Shown piece after piece: positions 7,503 through 15,870 of a stretch of DNA of 64,000 nt (position 1 is its first letter; every line of letters begins with the position of its first letter). Position numbers and translations under genes: made by a program. The notes under the pieces were generated by a model that saw only the letters and a list, made by a program, of their open reading frames with translations, was not told where the DNA came from and made no database searches. This stretch comes from VRUE01 sp963702035 (lineage in GTDB: Bacteria; Actinomycetota; Thermoleophilia; Solirubrobacterales; 70-9), in the NCBI GenBank assembly GCA_963702035.1, contig OY969700.1, positions 1,054,001-1,118,000 of the forward strand. Reading direction: 5' to 3'.

Positions 7503-7940
7503 ATGATTCCACCCTTCGACGAAAGGGGAAACCTGCCACCGGGGATCCACAAGGCGGACTGGGACGAAGTTGAAGCCAGACTGGGCGGAACGCCGTGGCG
7601 AAACTTCCTCCTCCTGGGATTGCGGGAAGCGCTCGAATCCCTCCAGCGGGCCAAGTGCCGCACTGTCTATATCGATGGCAGCTTCGTCACCACAAATGCT
7701 GCACCCGATGACTTCGACGCCTGCTGGGAGTCCGACGCCGTCGACTTCGCCGCGCTCGATCCAGTGCTACTCGACTTCTCCAAAGGCCGACGGACCCAGA
7801 AGGAACGCTTCGGGGGCGAGCTCTTCCCAGCCGACAAAGTCGCTGAGCCGGCTGGCATCAGCATTCTCGACTTCTTCCAACGCGACCGCGCATCCCAGCC
7901 CAAGGGCATAGTCGAAATAGACCTGGGGACAGGGCTGTGA
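7503..7940 (+). CDS. DUF6932 family nucleotidyltransferase-like protein, putative toxin-antitoxin component
   Basis: This 145-residue protein starts MIPPFDERGNLPPGIHKADW. It carries VYIDGSFVTTNAAPDDFDACW, i.e. a GS motif followed by DxD spacing as in minimal nucleotidyltransferases (MNT/pol-beta fold). A conserved LDPVLLDF and a C-terminal GISILDFFQRDR follow. This matches the DUF6932 proteins I recall, which are often encoded with an HTH gene. The ATG at 7503 is chosen because it sits behind a leaderless promoter and begins the conserved region; the frame is open further upstream without similarity. Its stop overlaps the next gene as GTGA. A role as toxin or modifying antitoxin is inferred from context only. 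Confidence 0.65.
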   Translation: MIPPFDERGNLPPGIHKADWDEVEARLGGTPWRNFLLLGLREALESLQRAKCRTVYIDGSFVTTNAAPDDFDACWESDAVDFAALDPVLLDFSKGRRTQKERFGGELFPADKVAEPAGISILDFFQRDRASQPKGIVEIDLGTGL

Positions 7941-8365
7941 TCTCCAACGAGCGAGAATACAAGATCACCAGATCCGAGTTGCGCAAGTTCGAGCAGGCCG
8001 CCGCCGAATACGTACCAAGCAGCGGCGTGGATCCGGGGATGAAGAAGGTGATGGAGGATGCGCTTGGCAGCATGGCCGCGACTCTCCGCGAGGAAATCAA
8101 GCGCTATGAGGATCTTCGCGATGGCCGTGTTCGTCAACGCGAGCTCGACGGCCTTGCCGACCTCCCCTCCGCCCTGATCGAGGCGCGGATCGCAGCCGGA
8201 CTCACGCAGAGGGGTCTGGCCGAGCGCCTCGGGCTCAAGCAACAGCAGGTCCAGCGCTGGGAGGCGAGCTCATTCGAAGGGGTCGGCCTGAAACGCCTAC
8301 AGGAAATCGCCGACGCCCTCGGCATGCGGATCCGCGAGACGGTGCGCTACGCCAGGGCCGCCTGA
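7937..8365 (+). CDS. XRE-family HTH protein paired with DUF6932
   Basis: This 142-residue protein has a helical N-terminus (YKITRSELRKFEQAA, ~1-75). The C-terminal Xre helix-turn-helix contains LTQRGLAERLGLKQQQVQRWE and the ALGMRI closing segment. The GTG start overlaps the DUF6932 stop by four bases, so the two are translationally coupled. The layout, with an N-terminal partner-binding half and a C-terminal DNA-binding half, is that of antitoxins such as MqsA/HigA types. It probably represses the operon through the palindrome at 7481-7502. That link is inferred. Confidence 0.75.
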   Translation: MISNEREYKITRSELRKFEQAAAEYVPSSGVDPGMKKVMEDALGSMAATLREEIKRYEDLRDGRVRQRELDGLADLPSALIEARIAAGLTQRGLAERLGLKQQQVQRWEASSFEGVGLKRLQEIADALGMRIRETVRYARAA

Positions 8366-8405
8366 CCGGAGGACGACGCTGTCTCGGTCGTCCACTTCGG
8401 TGTAG

Positions 8406-8876
8406 TCACGGCTGGACGCCGACGGCCTCGCGGCGGGGAGAAGCGGTTCTCGCCGGTCGGGGATGTGCGGTGACGTGGGTGACCGGTAGGTCGGTTAGCC
8501 GGCGCAGGCGGTGCGGGAGGCTGAGCCGCAGCCAGCGGGAGACGCCGCGCGGAAGGGTGGAGACAACCACCTCGTCGAACCTCTCGCTGCCGAGGACGTC
8601 GCCCGCGGCCGCCAATGGATCGGGATCGCCGATCAGGGCGACATCGATGTCCAAGCCGGACATGCGCATGCGGGCGGCCCCGTTCTCGGCTCGCGACGCG
8701 GCCTCCGGCCGGCCCGCCTTCATGTCCGCGGCCCAGGCCAGGCCGTGCGGAACCGCTGGGACCAGCAAGGTGAAGCGGGTGGGCGTTCGCGTCGCCCGCT
8801 GCCGCAGCGCCGCGATCAGCTCGGGTGAGTCCGCGGTCCGGTTCGCCACCACCAGGATCCTCGTCTTCAGTGCCAT
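8406..8876 (-). CDS. Universal-stress-protein-like (UspA fold) protein
   Basis: This 156-residue protein has beta-alpha features of the Usp family: ILVVANRTADSPELIAALRQ at the start, FTLLVPAVP, a central DIDVALIGDPDPLAAAGD and FDEVVVSTLPRGVSRWLRLS. The last matches the conserved end of the ATP-binding type, although the classical GxxGx9GS loop is not evident. The ATG at 8876 is preceded by GAGGAGG. It lies 103 bases downstream of a small secreted-protein gene on the same strand and is probably co-transcribed. The exact role is unknown; Usp proteins act in cytoplasmic stress responses. Confidence 0.6.
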   Translation of the reverse strand: MALKTRILVVANRTADSPELIAALRQRATRTPTRFTLLVPAVPHGLAWAADMKAGRPEAASRAENGAARMRMSGLDIDVALIGDPDPLAAAGDVLGSERFDEVVVSTLPRGVSRWLRLSLPHRLRRLTDLPVTHVTAHPRPARTASPRREAVGVQP

Positions 8877-8979
8877 CGGTCCTCCTCTCGAAGTTGCATC
8901 TTGGCCCCAGGTTGCAGCGGCTTGGTAATCGGCTCGTAAGTCCTCGATGAGACTTCTCTGAAGCGCGAGTACCGCTCGC

Positions 8980-9252
8980 TCAGTCGTCGAACTGCACACC
9001 GCGAACGGCGCCCCCTCCGCTGGCGCGGGTGACGATAGGGGCGCGGGTTCTGGTTTCGCTGCGCAGGGCGATCGGCTGACTGGCGGCGGTGGCCCCGCTG
9101 GCGCTGGTCACGATCGAACCCGAACCGCCGCCCGCGGCAAGCTGCTGGCCGGCGCCCGGCGCGCCGGGATTCGTCCCGAGCGCGACCCCGCCCAGCGCAC
9201 CCAGCCCCAGCACGGTGGCGGTCGCGGCGATCTTGGCTCGTCTGTTGCTCAT
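8980..9252 (-). CDS. Small secreted or membrane-anchored Gly/Ala-rich protein
   Basis: This 90-residue protein starts MSNRRAKIAATATVLGLGAL, a basic n-region and hydrophobic core typical of a signal peptide or anchor. The rest is low-complexity Gly, Ala, Ser and Thr with two similar segments (SIVTSASG and PIVTRASG). AAGGAGCG precedes the ATG, which supports this start over the longer frame. No family recognised. Such short proteins next to Usp genes occur in this lineage as far as I recall, but no function is known. Confidence 0.55.
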   Translation of the reverse strand: MSNRRAKIAATATVLGLGALGGVALGTNPGAPGAGQQLAAGGGSGSIVTSASGATAASQPIALRSETRTRAPIVTRASGGGAVRGVQFDD

Positions 9253-9447
9253 GGCTCGCTCCTTGGTTGGACCGAACCATTCTGCGCCGCGGCGGGCAAG
9301 GCACATCCCAAAGCCACACCAAGAAAGGGTGAAGCTTTCGAGGCGACCTCGAAACGGGGTCCTTATCCGGCCACAGGGTGACTCCTACGCGCCGATTCGC
9401 GCGCAAGGTACGTGCCAGCTTAGCGAATTATGTGCAGATGCACATAT

Positions 9448-10572
9448 CTAGTCGATCAGGTCGATCAGACCCTTGCGCGAAAGGCTCGCCTTCACGTCGC
9501 CCAACTCGTCGATATCGACCACGTCGAAGTTGGGAAACCCCGCGAGGCCGCGGACGAGATAGGGCACAGTCTGGCTCCGCCCTATGAAGATAAGCATCCG
9601 CTTGTTGTGAGCCATCGCATAGCCGAGCTCCATCTGAACCCCGGGCGACGGCGGATTGCCGACGTAGGCGATCACCATCTCGCTCTCCCGAAGACCCGTG
9701 ACGTCTGCTCTCAGGGCGGGCTCGGGCTCGTCGATGTCGGCACCCCATGCCTCCCGTCGGTGCGCACTGAAAACCTCGTGCCCGCTCCGTTCAAGCGCCT
9801 CCGCCACCCGGCCCCAATGGCCTCTGAAAGCTTCCATCTCGACGGGATCATCTGCTTCCACATATTGAGTCAGCGGCGCCGAGAGAAAGACCTTCAGAGG
9901 ATCACCCGGATGCCACTTCTTGGTGCTCGAGGGAAAGTAGAAGCGCCAGTTCAGGGTGAAATCGATGATGGTGGTCGCTGCCAGCACGGCGACCGCGGTG
10001 TCTAGAGCCCAGGCACGGTCGGTATGCGCCTTATAGACACCGAGGTAGAGGATCACCAGGATCGCCGCCGCGCCAAGATTGTTCAGAAGCCACATACGCT
10101 GAGGCGATGCGGCGAGTTCCCCATCCGTCTGCTGCGAGTAAACCGTCCAGATGACGTCGAAGACCAGCAGAATGATGAACAGAGAGATGTAGGTGGACGG
10201 AGAGTTGATGTAGAAGCTAGCGATAGAGAACAGCAGACTCTGGGTGAAGATGATGAAGAAGTCCAGCCCCATGCCCCCACGTGGTTCGACGTGGCGACCC
10301 GAGGCTGCGCGGGCGATGCTCTCGTTTCCGTAGGCGGCGTCCAGATGCCGGATGTTGCCGTGATAGAAGCGAACGATATTGGCCACCAAGACCACGGCAA
10401 AGATGATGCTTTCCGTACTGAGTTCGCCTATCGGTATGACCCGCGAGTAGTGACCGCCGGTGATTAGGACCAGCAGCGTGTTGGTCAGCGTCAGGCCGTT
10501 GACGATGGCGAAAACGCTCTTGGCCGAAGTGAGCGCCGACGCTACGTCAGGATTGATTCTCTGTTCGTCCAT
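9448..10572 (-). CDS. Membrane-anchored nucleoside 2-deoxyribosyltransferase-like protein
   Basis: This 374-residue protein has two parts. The N-terminal ~190 residues hold about five or six hydrophobic helices, e.g. FAIVNGLTLTNTLLVLIT, FFIIFTQSLLFSIASFYI and YISLFIILLVFDVIW. The C-terminal ~165 residues resemble nucleoside 2-deoxyribosyltransferases: VFLSAPL, a GLRESEMVIAYVG strand and PGVQMELGYAMAHNKRMLIFI, where the Glu of MELGYA is the expected nucleophile. This fold is related to TIR/SEFIR NAD-cleaving domains. A membrane-tethered N-glycosidase in a defence island suggests a nucleotide-depleting effector, but this is inference. The first ATG after the stop (10572) is used; no strong Shine-Dalgarno is seen. 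The gene stands alone, at the island's right end. Confidence 0.65.
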   Translation of the reverse strand: MDEQRINPDVASALTSAKSVFAIVNGLTLTNTLLVLITGGHYSRVIPIGELSTESIIFAVVLVANIVRFYHGNIRHLDAAYGNESIARAASGRHVEPRGGMGLDFFIIFTQSLLFSIASFYINSPSTYISLFIILLVFDVIWTVYSQQTDGELAASPQRMWLLNNLGAAAILVILYLGVYKAHTDRAWALDTAVAVLAATTIIDFTLNWRFYFPSSTKKWHPGDPLKVFLSAPLTQYVEADDPVEMEAFRGHWGRVAEALERSGHEVFSAHRREAWGADIDEPEPALRADVTGLRESEMVIAYVGNPPSPGVQMELGYAMAHNKRMLIFIGRSQTVPYLVRGLAGFPNFDVVDIDELGDVKASLSRKGLIDLID

Positions 10573-10800
10573 GCGGTAGGGGCGTGGCACGTGTTCTCGG
10601 GGCTGTGACGCGAACAACTCGTAGAGTCAAGGCCACATTCGCCGCATGGCCGAGAATGAAACATGACCCTAAAAGAGAGTCCGGACGTAATTTCTCGATC
10701 TTCCCAGCGAACAGTGAATGGACTGATTTACCAACAATCCGCCGATACATACTCGCTGCGGAGACCGCCTGACTCTGGAGCCGCCGATGACTAGCTGGCT
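10573..10800. other. Island/core junction, no gene seen
   Basis: 228 bases, AT-richer than the flanks, between the NDT-like gene and tkt. No tRNA, integrase or clear terminator recognised. Confidence 0.4.
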
Positions 10801-12621
10801 CTACAGCGCCTGCTCGACCGCGGTGACGATGCTCGCGGCGTCGATGCCCGCCGCTGCCAGGAGCGCCGCGGGGGGGCCGCTGCCGGGGCGGCCGCTGACC
10901 GCGAGGCGCACCAGCGGCGTGCTTGCGGCGGCTTCGGCGAGGACGCCGGCGACGGTCTCGCCGATGCCGCCCTCGGGCCAGTGGTCCTCGACGGTGATCA
11001 GCGCCTTGGTCTCCCCCGCCGCGGCGAGAATCGCGTCGGCGTCGACCGGCTTGACCGAGTAGAGGTCGATCACCCGCGCCTCGATTCCCTTGCCGGCGAG
11101 CTCGTCGGCGGCGGTGAGGCATTCGCGCAGGGTGATCCCGGCGCCGATCAGGGTGACGGCATCCGAGTCGCCGGAGCGCACCGTGCGGCTGCCGCCGATC
11201 TCGAAGCTCTCGTCTGCCTCGTAGAGGACCGGCGTCGCCTCGCGGGTCGTGCGCATGTAGCTGATCCCGCGGTGCTGTCGCATCGCGTCGAGCAGGGCGA
11301 CCGCCTGGTTGGCATCGCTCGGGTAGAGGACGACGCTGTCGAGGACGGCGCGCAGCGAGGCGATGTCTTCGAGCGCCATCTGCGAGGGGCCGTCGGGGCC
11401 GATCGAGACGCCGACGTGCGAGCCGCAGAGCTTCAGGTCGGCGTCGGAGATCGCCGCCATGCGGACGAAGTCGTAGGCGCGGCTTAGGAAGGCGCCGAAG
11501 GACGACGCGAACGGCTTCCAGCCGCGCGTCTGCAGGCCGACGCCGGCGGCGACCATCTGCTGCTCGGCGATGTACATCTCGAAGAAGCGGTCCGGATGCT
11601 TGGCGGCGAAGCGTTCGGCGTAGGTCGAGTTGCCGACCTCGCCGTCGAGCGCGACGACCTTCTCGTCGACCGAGCCGAGCCAGGCGAGGGCGTCGCCGTA
11701 GGCGCCGCGCGTCGCCACCTTCTCGCCCACCTCATAGGTGGGCCGCTCGACCGGAGCCTTGGCGGTCTCATACGACTGCGCCTCGGGTGGGGACTGCACC
11801 TCAACCCGCAGCGAGCGGATGCCGCCCAGCTCCTCGACCGCCGCCTCGGGGTCGGCCAGCGGCTTGCCGTGCTGGTTGGGCTGGTCCTCCACCGCGGCCA
11901 CCCCAGAGCCCTTCTTGGTGCGGGCGAAGATCACGGCGGGCTTGCCGGCGGCGAGTGCCTGCGCGTAGGCGGCATCGATCGCCTCGATGTCGTGCCCATC
12001 GATCTCCTGCACGTCCCAGCCGCAGGCCGCGGCACGGGCCGCCAGCGAGGAGGTGTCCCACTCGTGCATCGTCGGGCCGCGCTGGCCGAGCCGGTTGACG
12101 TTGACGATCGCGATCATGTTGTCGAGGCCGGCGACGCCGGCGTGCTCGAAGGCCTCCCACATCGAGCCCTCGGCGAGCTCGGAATCGCCGCAGAGCACCC
12201 AGACGCGGAAGTCAGCCGACTCGAGGCGCTTGCCGGCCAGCGCGATCCCGACCGAGATCGGCAGGCCCTGGCCCAGCGAGCCGGTCGCCACGTCGACCCA
12301 GGGGATTTCCGGCGTCGGGTGGCCCTGCAGGCGCGAGCCGAACTCGCGGAAGGTGAGCAGCTCCTCGTCGTCGATCGCCCCGGCCAGCTTGTACATGCCG
12401 TAGAGCAGCGGCGAGGCGTGGCCCTTGGAGAAGACGAGGTGGTCGTTTGCCCGGTTCTCGGGCGCGTCGAAGTCGTAGCGCAGGTAGCGCGTCAGCAGGA
12501 CCGCCATCAGGTCGGCGGCCGACATCGAGGAGGTCGGGTGGCCGGACCCGGCAGCCGCCGCCGAGCGCACCGAATCGACGCGAAGCTGCTGCGCCAGCTC
12601 GTGCAGCTGCTCGCGATTCAT
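10801..12621 (-). CDS. tkt: Transketolase
   Basis: Thiamine-diphosphate enzyme moving two-carbon ketol units in the pentose phosphate pathway. About 606 residues, with N-terminal GSGHPTSSMSAADLMAVLL, the ThDP/Mg motif GDSELAEGSMWEAFEHAG...NVN, a catalytic-Glu region FFEMYIAEQQMVAAGVGL, and a full C-terminal domain from ARVIDLYSVKPVD. It is shorter than the ~660-690-residue enterobacterial enzyme and resembles the eukaryote/archaeal-length type. The ATG at 12621 begins the conserved MNREQLHELAQQLR; an in-frame ATG nine codons upstream (12648) is possible. It lies just downstream of nadA on the same strand and may share its transcript. Confidence 0.93.
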   Translation of the reverse strand: MNREQLHELAQQLRVDSVRSAAAAGSGHPTSSMSAADLMAVLLTRYLRYDFDAPENRANDHLVFSKGHASPLLYGMYKLAGAIDDEELLTFREFGSRLQGHPTPEIPWVDVATGSLGQGLPISVGIALAGKRLESADFRVWVLCGDSELAEGSMWEAFEHAGVAGLDNMIAIVNVNRLGQRGPTMHEWDTSSLAARAAACGWDVQEIDGHDIEAIDAAYAQALAAGKPAVIFARTKKGSGVAAVEDQPNQHGKPLADPEAAVEELGGIRSLRVEVQSPPEAQSYETAKAPVERPTYEVGEKVATRGAYGDALAWLGSVDEKVVALDGEVGNSTYAERFAAKHPDRFFEMYIAEQQMVAAGVGLQTRGWKPFASSFGAFLSRAYDFVRMAAISDADLKLCGSHVGVSIGPDGPSQMALEDIASLRAVLDSVVLYPSDANQAVALLDAMRQHRGISYMRTTREATPVLYEADESFEIGGSRTVRSGDSDAVTLIGAGITLRECLTAADELAGKGIEARVIDLYSVKPVDADAILAAAGETKALITVEDHWPEGGIGETVAGVLAEAAASTPLVRLAVSGRPGSGPPAALLAAAGIDAASIVTAVEQAL

Positions 12622-12668
12622 CGTCTCCCCAGCGCTCGCCTGCTCCATGTCCCGGACTTTATCTGGGA

Positions 12669-13697
12669 CTAACCGATCGCGACCATGCGCTCGATCGGCA
12701 GCCGCGCCCGTGCCGCGATCTCGGCCGGGACGCTGACCTCGAACTTCATCTCGCGCAGCGCGTCGCGCAGCTTCGGCAGCGTGATCATCTTCATGTACTT
12801 GCAGTAGGCCATCCGGTTCGCCTCGATCAGGCTCGCCCCAGGGGCGGCCTGCTGGAGCGGGTGCAGCATGCCGTTCTCGGTGGCGACGATGTACTCGCCG
12901 TCGGGCCGCTTCCGCACGTGGTCGAGCATCTGCCCGGTGGAGAGCATGTGCACGCCCTCCTCGTCGACTTCGCCGGCGGCGACGAACTCCATCACCTGGG
13001 TGACGCAGCCGCACTCGGGGTGGACGAGGAACTCGGCATCGGGATGGGCGGCGCGCTGCGCCCGTATGTCGTCCGGCCGGATCCCGGCGTGGACGTGGCA
13101 CTCGCCGGGCCAGACGTGCATCGAGCGGCCGGTCTCGCGCTCGACGTAGGCGCCCAGCCACATGTCGGGGCCGAAGAGGATCTCGGTATCGGGGCCGTGC
13201 TCGCGGCGGATGTGCTCGACGACCTTGACCGCGTTGGAGGAGGTGCAGCAGTAGTCGGTCTCCGCCTTGACCTCGGCCGAGGTGTTGACGTACATGACGA
13301 CGACGGCGTCGGGACCGTGGCGACCCTTCCACTCGCGCAGTTCCTCGGCGGTGATCGCGTCGGCCAGCGAGCAGCCGGCGTCGGGGTCGGGGATGAGGAC
13401 CGTCTTCTCGGGGGAGAGGATCGAAGCGGTCTCGGCCATGAAGTGGACACCGCAGAAGGCGATGACCGAGGCGCCCGACTCGGCGGCCTTGCGCGAGAGG
13501 CCGAGCGAGTCGCCGGTGTAGTCGGCGACGTCCTGTACCTCGGGCACCTGGTAGTTATGGGCGAGGATGACGGCGTCGCGCTCGCGCGCCAACTCGCGCA
13601 CCTCGCGCGCCAACTCCCCGACCTCCTCTGGCGAGAGGTCGAGCATCGGAACCGGCTCGTTGATCGTCGGCAGCTCTCTCATTATGTTCGCTGGCAT
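12669..13697 (-). CDS. nadA: Quinolinate synthase (NadA)
   Basis: Condenses iminoaspartate with dihydroxyacetone phosphate to give quinolinate in de novo NAD synthesis; cytoplasmic [4Fe-4S] enzyme. The 342-residue protein shows the triplicate fold signatures ILAHNYQVPEVQDVADYTGDS, VIAFCGVHFMAETA (first Cys), HPECGCV (second) and MAYCKYMKMITL (third). These three cysteines are the cluster ligands. The first in-frame ATG is used; an internal ATG at 13682 (MRELPTINEP) is equally possible. nadC lies 2 kb away on the same strand with fpg between, and no nadB is in the window. Confidence 0.96.
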   Translation of the reverse strand: MPANIMRELPTINEPVPMLDLSPEEVGELAREVRELARERDAVILAHNYQVPEVQDVADYTGDSLGLSRKAAESGASVIAFCGVHFMAETASILSPEKTVLIPDPDAGCSLADAITAEELREWKGRHGPDAVVVMYVNTSAEVKAETDYCCTSSNAVKVVEHIRREHGPDTEILFGPDMWLGAYVERETGRSMHVWPGECHVHAGIRPDDIRAQRAAHPDAEFLVHPECGCVTQVMEFVAAGEVDEEGVHMLSTGQMLDHVRKRPDGEYIVATENGMLHPLQQAAPGASLIEANRMAYCKYMKMITLPKLRDALREMKFEVSVPAEIAARARLPIERMVAIG

Positions 13698-13750
13698 GGC
13701 CTAGGCCTGAGTCCAGTCGAATGAACTGAACGGAAGTCTACTCTCTCGGC

Positions 13751-14596
13751 ATGCCCGAGCTGCCGGAGGTCGAGATCACCGCGAGGAGGCTCGATGTCGC
13801 ATTGAGGGGAGCTTCTGTGGAGTCGGCGCTGGCGCCCGGGATGAACGTGATGAAGACCTTTGAGCCGCCGCTCGACGAGCTGGCTGGGCGCGAGATCACC
13901 GGGATCCGGCGCGTCGGCAAGATGCCGGTGGTCGAGTTCGGTGCCCTGGCGCTGCTCATCCATCTGATGTCCGCCGGGCGGCTGCGGATCTTCGACAAAC
14001 GGGCGTCGCCAAAAGACCGCGCCTCGCGGGTGCTGGTGCGGCTCAAGGACGGGCGCGAGCTGCGCCTGCGCGAGTTCGGCACCAAGCAGCGCGCCTGGGC
14101 CAAGCTGCTGGCGGCCGAGACCGTCGAGGCGGACGAAGCGGTTGCCACGCTCGGGCCGGAAGCCTGGCCCCCACCCCCGCTCGACACCTTCGCGGCAGCG
14201 ATCGACCAGCCTCGGCATCTGCACCCACTGCTCCGCCACCAGCGCGACATCGCCGGCATCGGCCGCTCCTGGGTAGACGAGATCCTCTGGGAGGCAAAGC
14301 TCTCCCCCTTCAGACAGGGCTCCGAGCTGAGCAAAGCAGAGGTAGAGCAGCTACACGTCGCCCTCCACGTGCTCGACGACGCAATCGAGCACTACGAGAA
14401 GACGATCGGCCCGGACCTTCCCGACAAACTGCCGATGCCCCTACAGGTCCACAAGCGCGAGGGCCAACCGTGCCCCCGCTGCGGCACGACCATCGAGGCC
14501 GTCTTCTTCGCCGAACACCAGACCAACTACTGCCCAAAGGAGCAGACCGGAGGCCGCGTGCTCAAAGACCGTCGATTGTCGCGCCTGCTGAAGTGA
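13751..14596 (+). CDS. fpg: Formamidopyrimidine-DNA glycosylase family protein (Fpg/Nei), altered zinc finger
   Basis: Base-excision repair glycosylase/AP lyase of 281 residues. The mature N-terminus PELPEVE gives catalytic Pro2 and Glu3. A conserved Lys lies in RRVGKMPVVEFG, and H2TH-region residues in HQRDIAGIGRSWVDEILW match the family. The C-terminal zinc finger normally reads CxxC...CxxC; here CPRCG is followed by NYCPKEQTGGR, so the fourth cysteine is Glu. Such proteins are found among actinobacterial Fpg-like paralogues, so activity may be altered or zinc may be bound differently. The start follows directly from the obligatory MPELPE. It is divergent from nadA with 53 bases between. 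Confidence 0.92.
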   Translation: MPELPEVEITARRLDVALRGASVESALAPGMNVMKTFEPPLDELAGREITGIRRVGKMPVVEFGALALLIHLMSAGRLRIFDKRASPKDRASRVLVRLKDGRELRLREFGTKQRAWAKLLAAETVEADEAVATLGPEAWPPPPLDTFAAAIDQPRHLHPLLRHQRDIAGIGRSWVDEILWEAKLSPFRQGSELSKAEVEQLHVALHVLDDAIEHYEKTIGPDLPDKLPMPLQVHKREGQPCPRCGTTIEAVFFAEHQTNYCPKEQTGGRVLKDRRLSRLLK

Positions 14597-14708
14597 GGTG
14601 GCGGGGGCGGGTGCCCCTCCGACGGAACTTGTGAGCCGGCAAAGCGCCCGCACCCAGGCAAACTGCGGGCGGCGGGTTCCGACGGAGGGGCACCCGCCCC
14701 CGCCTCAC
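14593..14708. repeat. Palindromic intergenic element P1 between convergent fpg and nadC
   Basis: Arms 14593-14628 and 14676-14708 pair over 33 bp with one mismatch and a three-base bulge. Each arm starts at a stop codon: TGA of fpg on the left, TGA of nadC on the right. The loop side carries AACTTGTGAGCC and GGCGGCGGGTTCC, shared with P2. It probably acts as a bidirectional terminator; there is no U-tract. Confidence 0.8.
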
Positions 14709-15574
14709 ACCGCCTCGAGCAGCATGCTGAAGTCGAGCACCGGAGCCGAGTGGGTCAGGGCGCCGATCGAGATGTAGTCGACACCCGTTTCCGCAATTGC
14801 ACGCACGGTCTCCAAGCTGACGCCGCCAGAAGCCTCGAGCTGAGGGCCATCGGCGCCGCGCTCGGCATCGCGCAGGGCGACGGCTTCGCGCAGCTCGTCC
14901 GGCGTCATGTTGTCGAGCAGCAATCGGTCGGCGCCGGTGCCCAAGGCGTAGCCGGACTCCAGGACGGTGCGGCACTCGACCTCGACCGGCAGATCCGGAT
15001 GTGCACTGCGAGCCGCAAGGACCGCCTTGGCGAGGCTTCCCGCCAGGGCAATGTGGTTCTCCTTGATCAGGATCGCGTCGTAGAGACCCATGCGGTGGTT
15101 CTGGCCCCCACCTCCAGCCACCGCAGCCTTCTCCAGCGCCCGCAGCCCCGGCGTCGTCTTGCGCGTGTCGAGGATGACCGCGCGCGTCCCAGCGACCGCC
15201 TCGACGTAGCGCGCGGTCAGCGTCGCGATCCCGGAGAGATGCCCAAGGAAGTTGAGCGCCGTCCGCTCCGCCGCAAGCAAGCCCGCCGCCGATCCGCTCG
15301 CCAGCAACACCTCAGCCGGCACGTCTTCTCGCCATTGCCCCTCGACAACCAGCTTGTCAACGTCCTCCACCCCACACTGGCGCATCGTCTCGGCGACCAC
15401 AGCAAGCCCGAAGACAACGCCGGCCTCCTTCTGCACGATCCGCGCCCGCGCACGCGCTCCCTCCGACACAGTCGCCGCCGAAGTCACGTCACCCTCGCCG
15501 ACATCCTCCGCAAGCGCCCGCATTACGACCGGCTCGATTTCAAGTAGATCTCTCAATTTCCAGGGGTATTTCAA
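14705..15574 (-). CDS. nadC: Nicotinate-nucleotide pyrophosphorylase, carboxylating (NadC)
   Basis: Quinolinate phosphoribosyltransferase, forming nicotinate mononucleotide in de novo NAD synthesis. About 289 residues. Seen: LAEDVGEGDVTS, NFLGHLSGIAT, ILDTRKTTPGLRALEK, GGGGQNHRMGLYDAILIKENH, VEVECRT and LEASGGVSLETVRAIAETGVDYISIGALTHS, the ordered active-site blocks of type II PRTases. The start is uncertain. TTG at 15574 is the longest, and ATG at 15523 (MRALAEDVG) starts at the conserved core. The region before it carries a helically phased repeat (15541-15618) that could regulate the gene. Confidence 0.95.
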   Translation of the reverse strand: MKYPWKLRDLLEIEPVVMRALAEDVGEGDVTSAATVSEGARARARIVQKEAGVVFGLAVVAETMRQCGVEDVDKLVVEGQWREDVPAEVLLASGSAAGLLAAERTALNFLGHLSGIATLTARYVEAVAGTRAVILDTRKTTPGLRALEKAAVAGGGGQNHRMGLYDAILIKENHIALAGSLAKAVLAARSAHPDLPVEVECRTVLESGYALGTGADRLLLDNMTPDELREAVALRDAERGADGPQLEASGGVSLETVRAIAETGVDYISIGALTHSAPVLDFSMLLEAV

Positions 15575-15618
15575 GTCTTATTGCAAGGAGATGCAAGTAG
15601 ATTGCAAGTAGCGACAAG
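15541..15618. repeat. CAAG repeats phased at the DNA helical turn, over the nadC start
   Basis: CAAG occurs at 15541, 15572, 15584, 15594, 15605 and 15615. The last five are spaced 12, 10, 11 and 10 bases, about one turn. Longer matches include CAAGTAGAT (15541 and 15594) and TGCAAGTAG. All lie on one face of the helix, spanning the nadC start region. It could be an operator array; the regulator is unknown. Confidence 0.5.
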
Positions 15619-15733
15619 CTAGAGGCGGAACTCTTCAACCGTCGAGATCAACCATCTCAGCACCCTAACCAGGCAAGCGCGGTCGAGGTTTGCTCCGGAT
15701 AGCGCACCAAACCGCGACCGCGCGCCTCGCAGG

Positions 15734-15836
15734 GAGAGACGGATATCCCCTCCAGCGGAACTTGTGAGCCAACCAAGCACCCGCGCCCTGGCAAGCTGCG
15801 GGCGGCGGGTTCCGTCGGAGGGGACATCCGTCTCTC
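15734..15836. repeat. Palindromic intergenic element P2
   Basis: Arms 15734-15761 and 15809-15836 pair at about 25 of 28 positions. The inner parts AACTTGTGAGCC and CTGCGGGCGGCGGGTTCC match P1 almost exactly, while the outer stem (GAGAGACGGA) is different. Unlike most copies it lies between divergent genes (nadC and the sigma factor), so it is not simply a terminator. Confidence 0.75.
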
Positions 15837-15870
15837 ACGCCTTGTGCTCTTGACGCGTTTAATCCCATAG

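Noticed and set aside
12672..13332. Transketolase frame extended into nadA
   Set aside because: The extension is an Arg-rich shadow of nadA; tkt homology starts at 12621.
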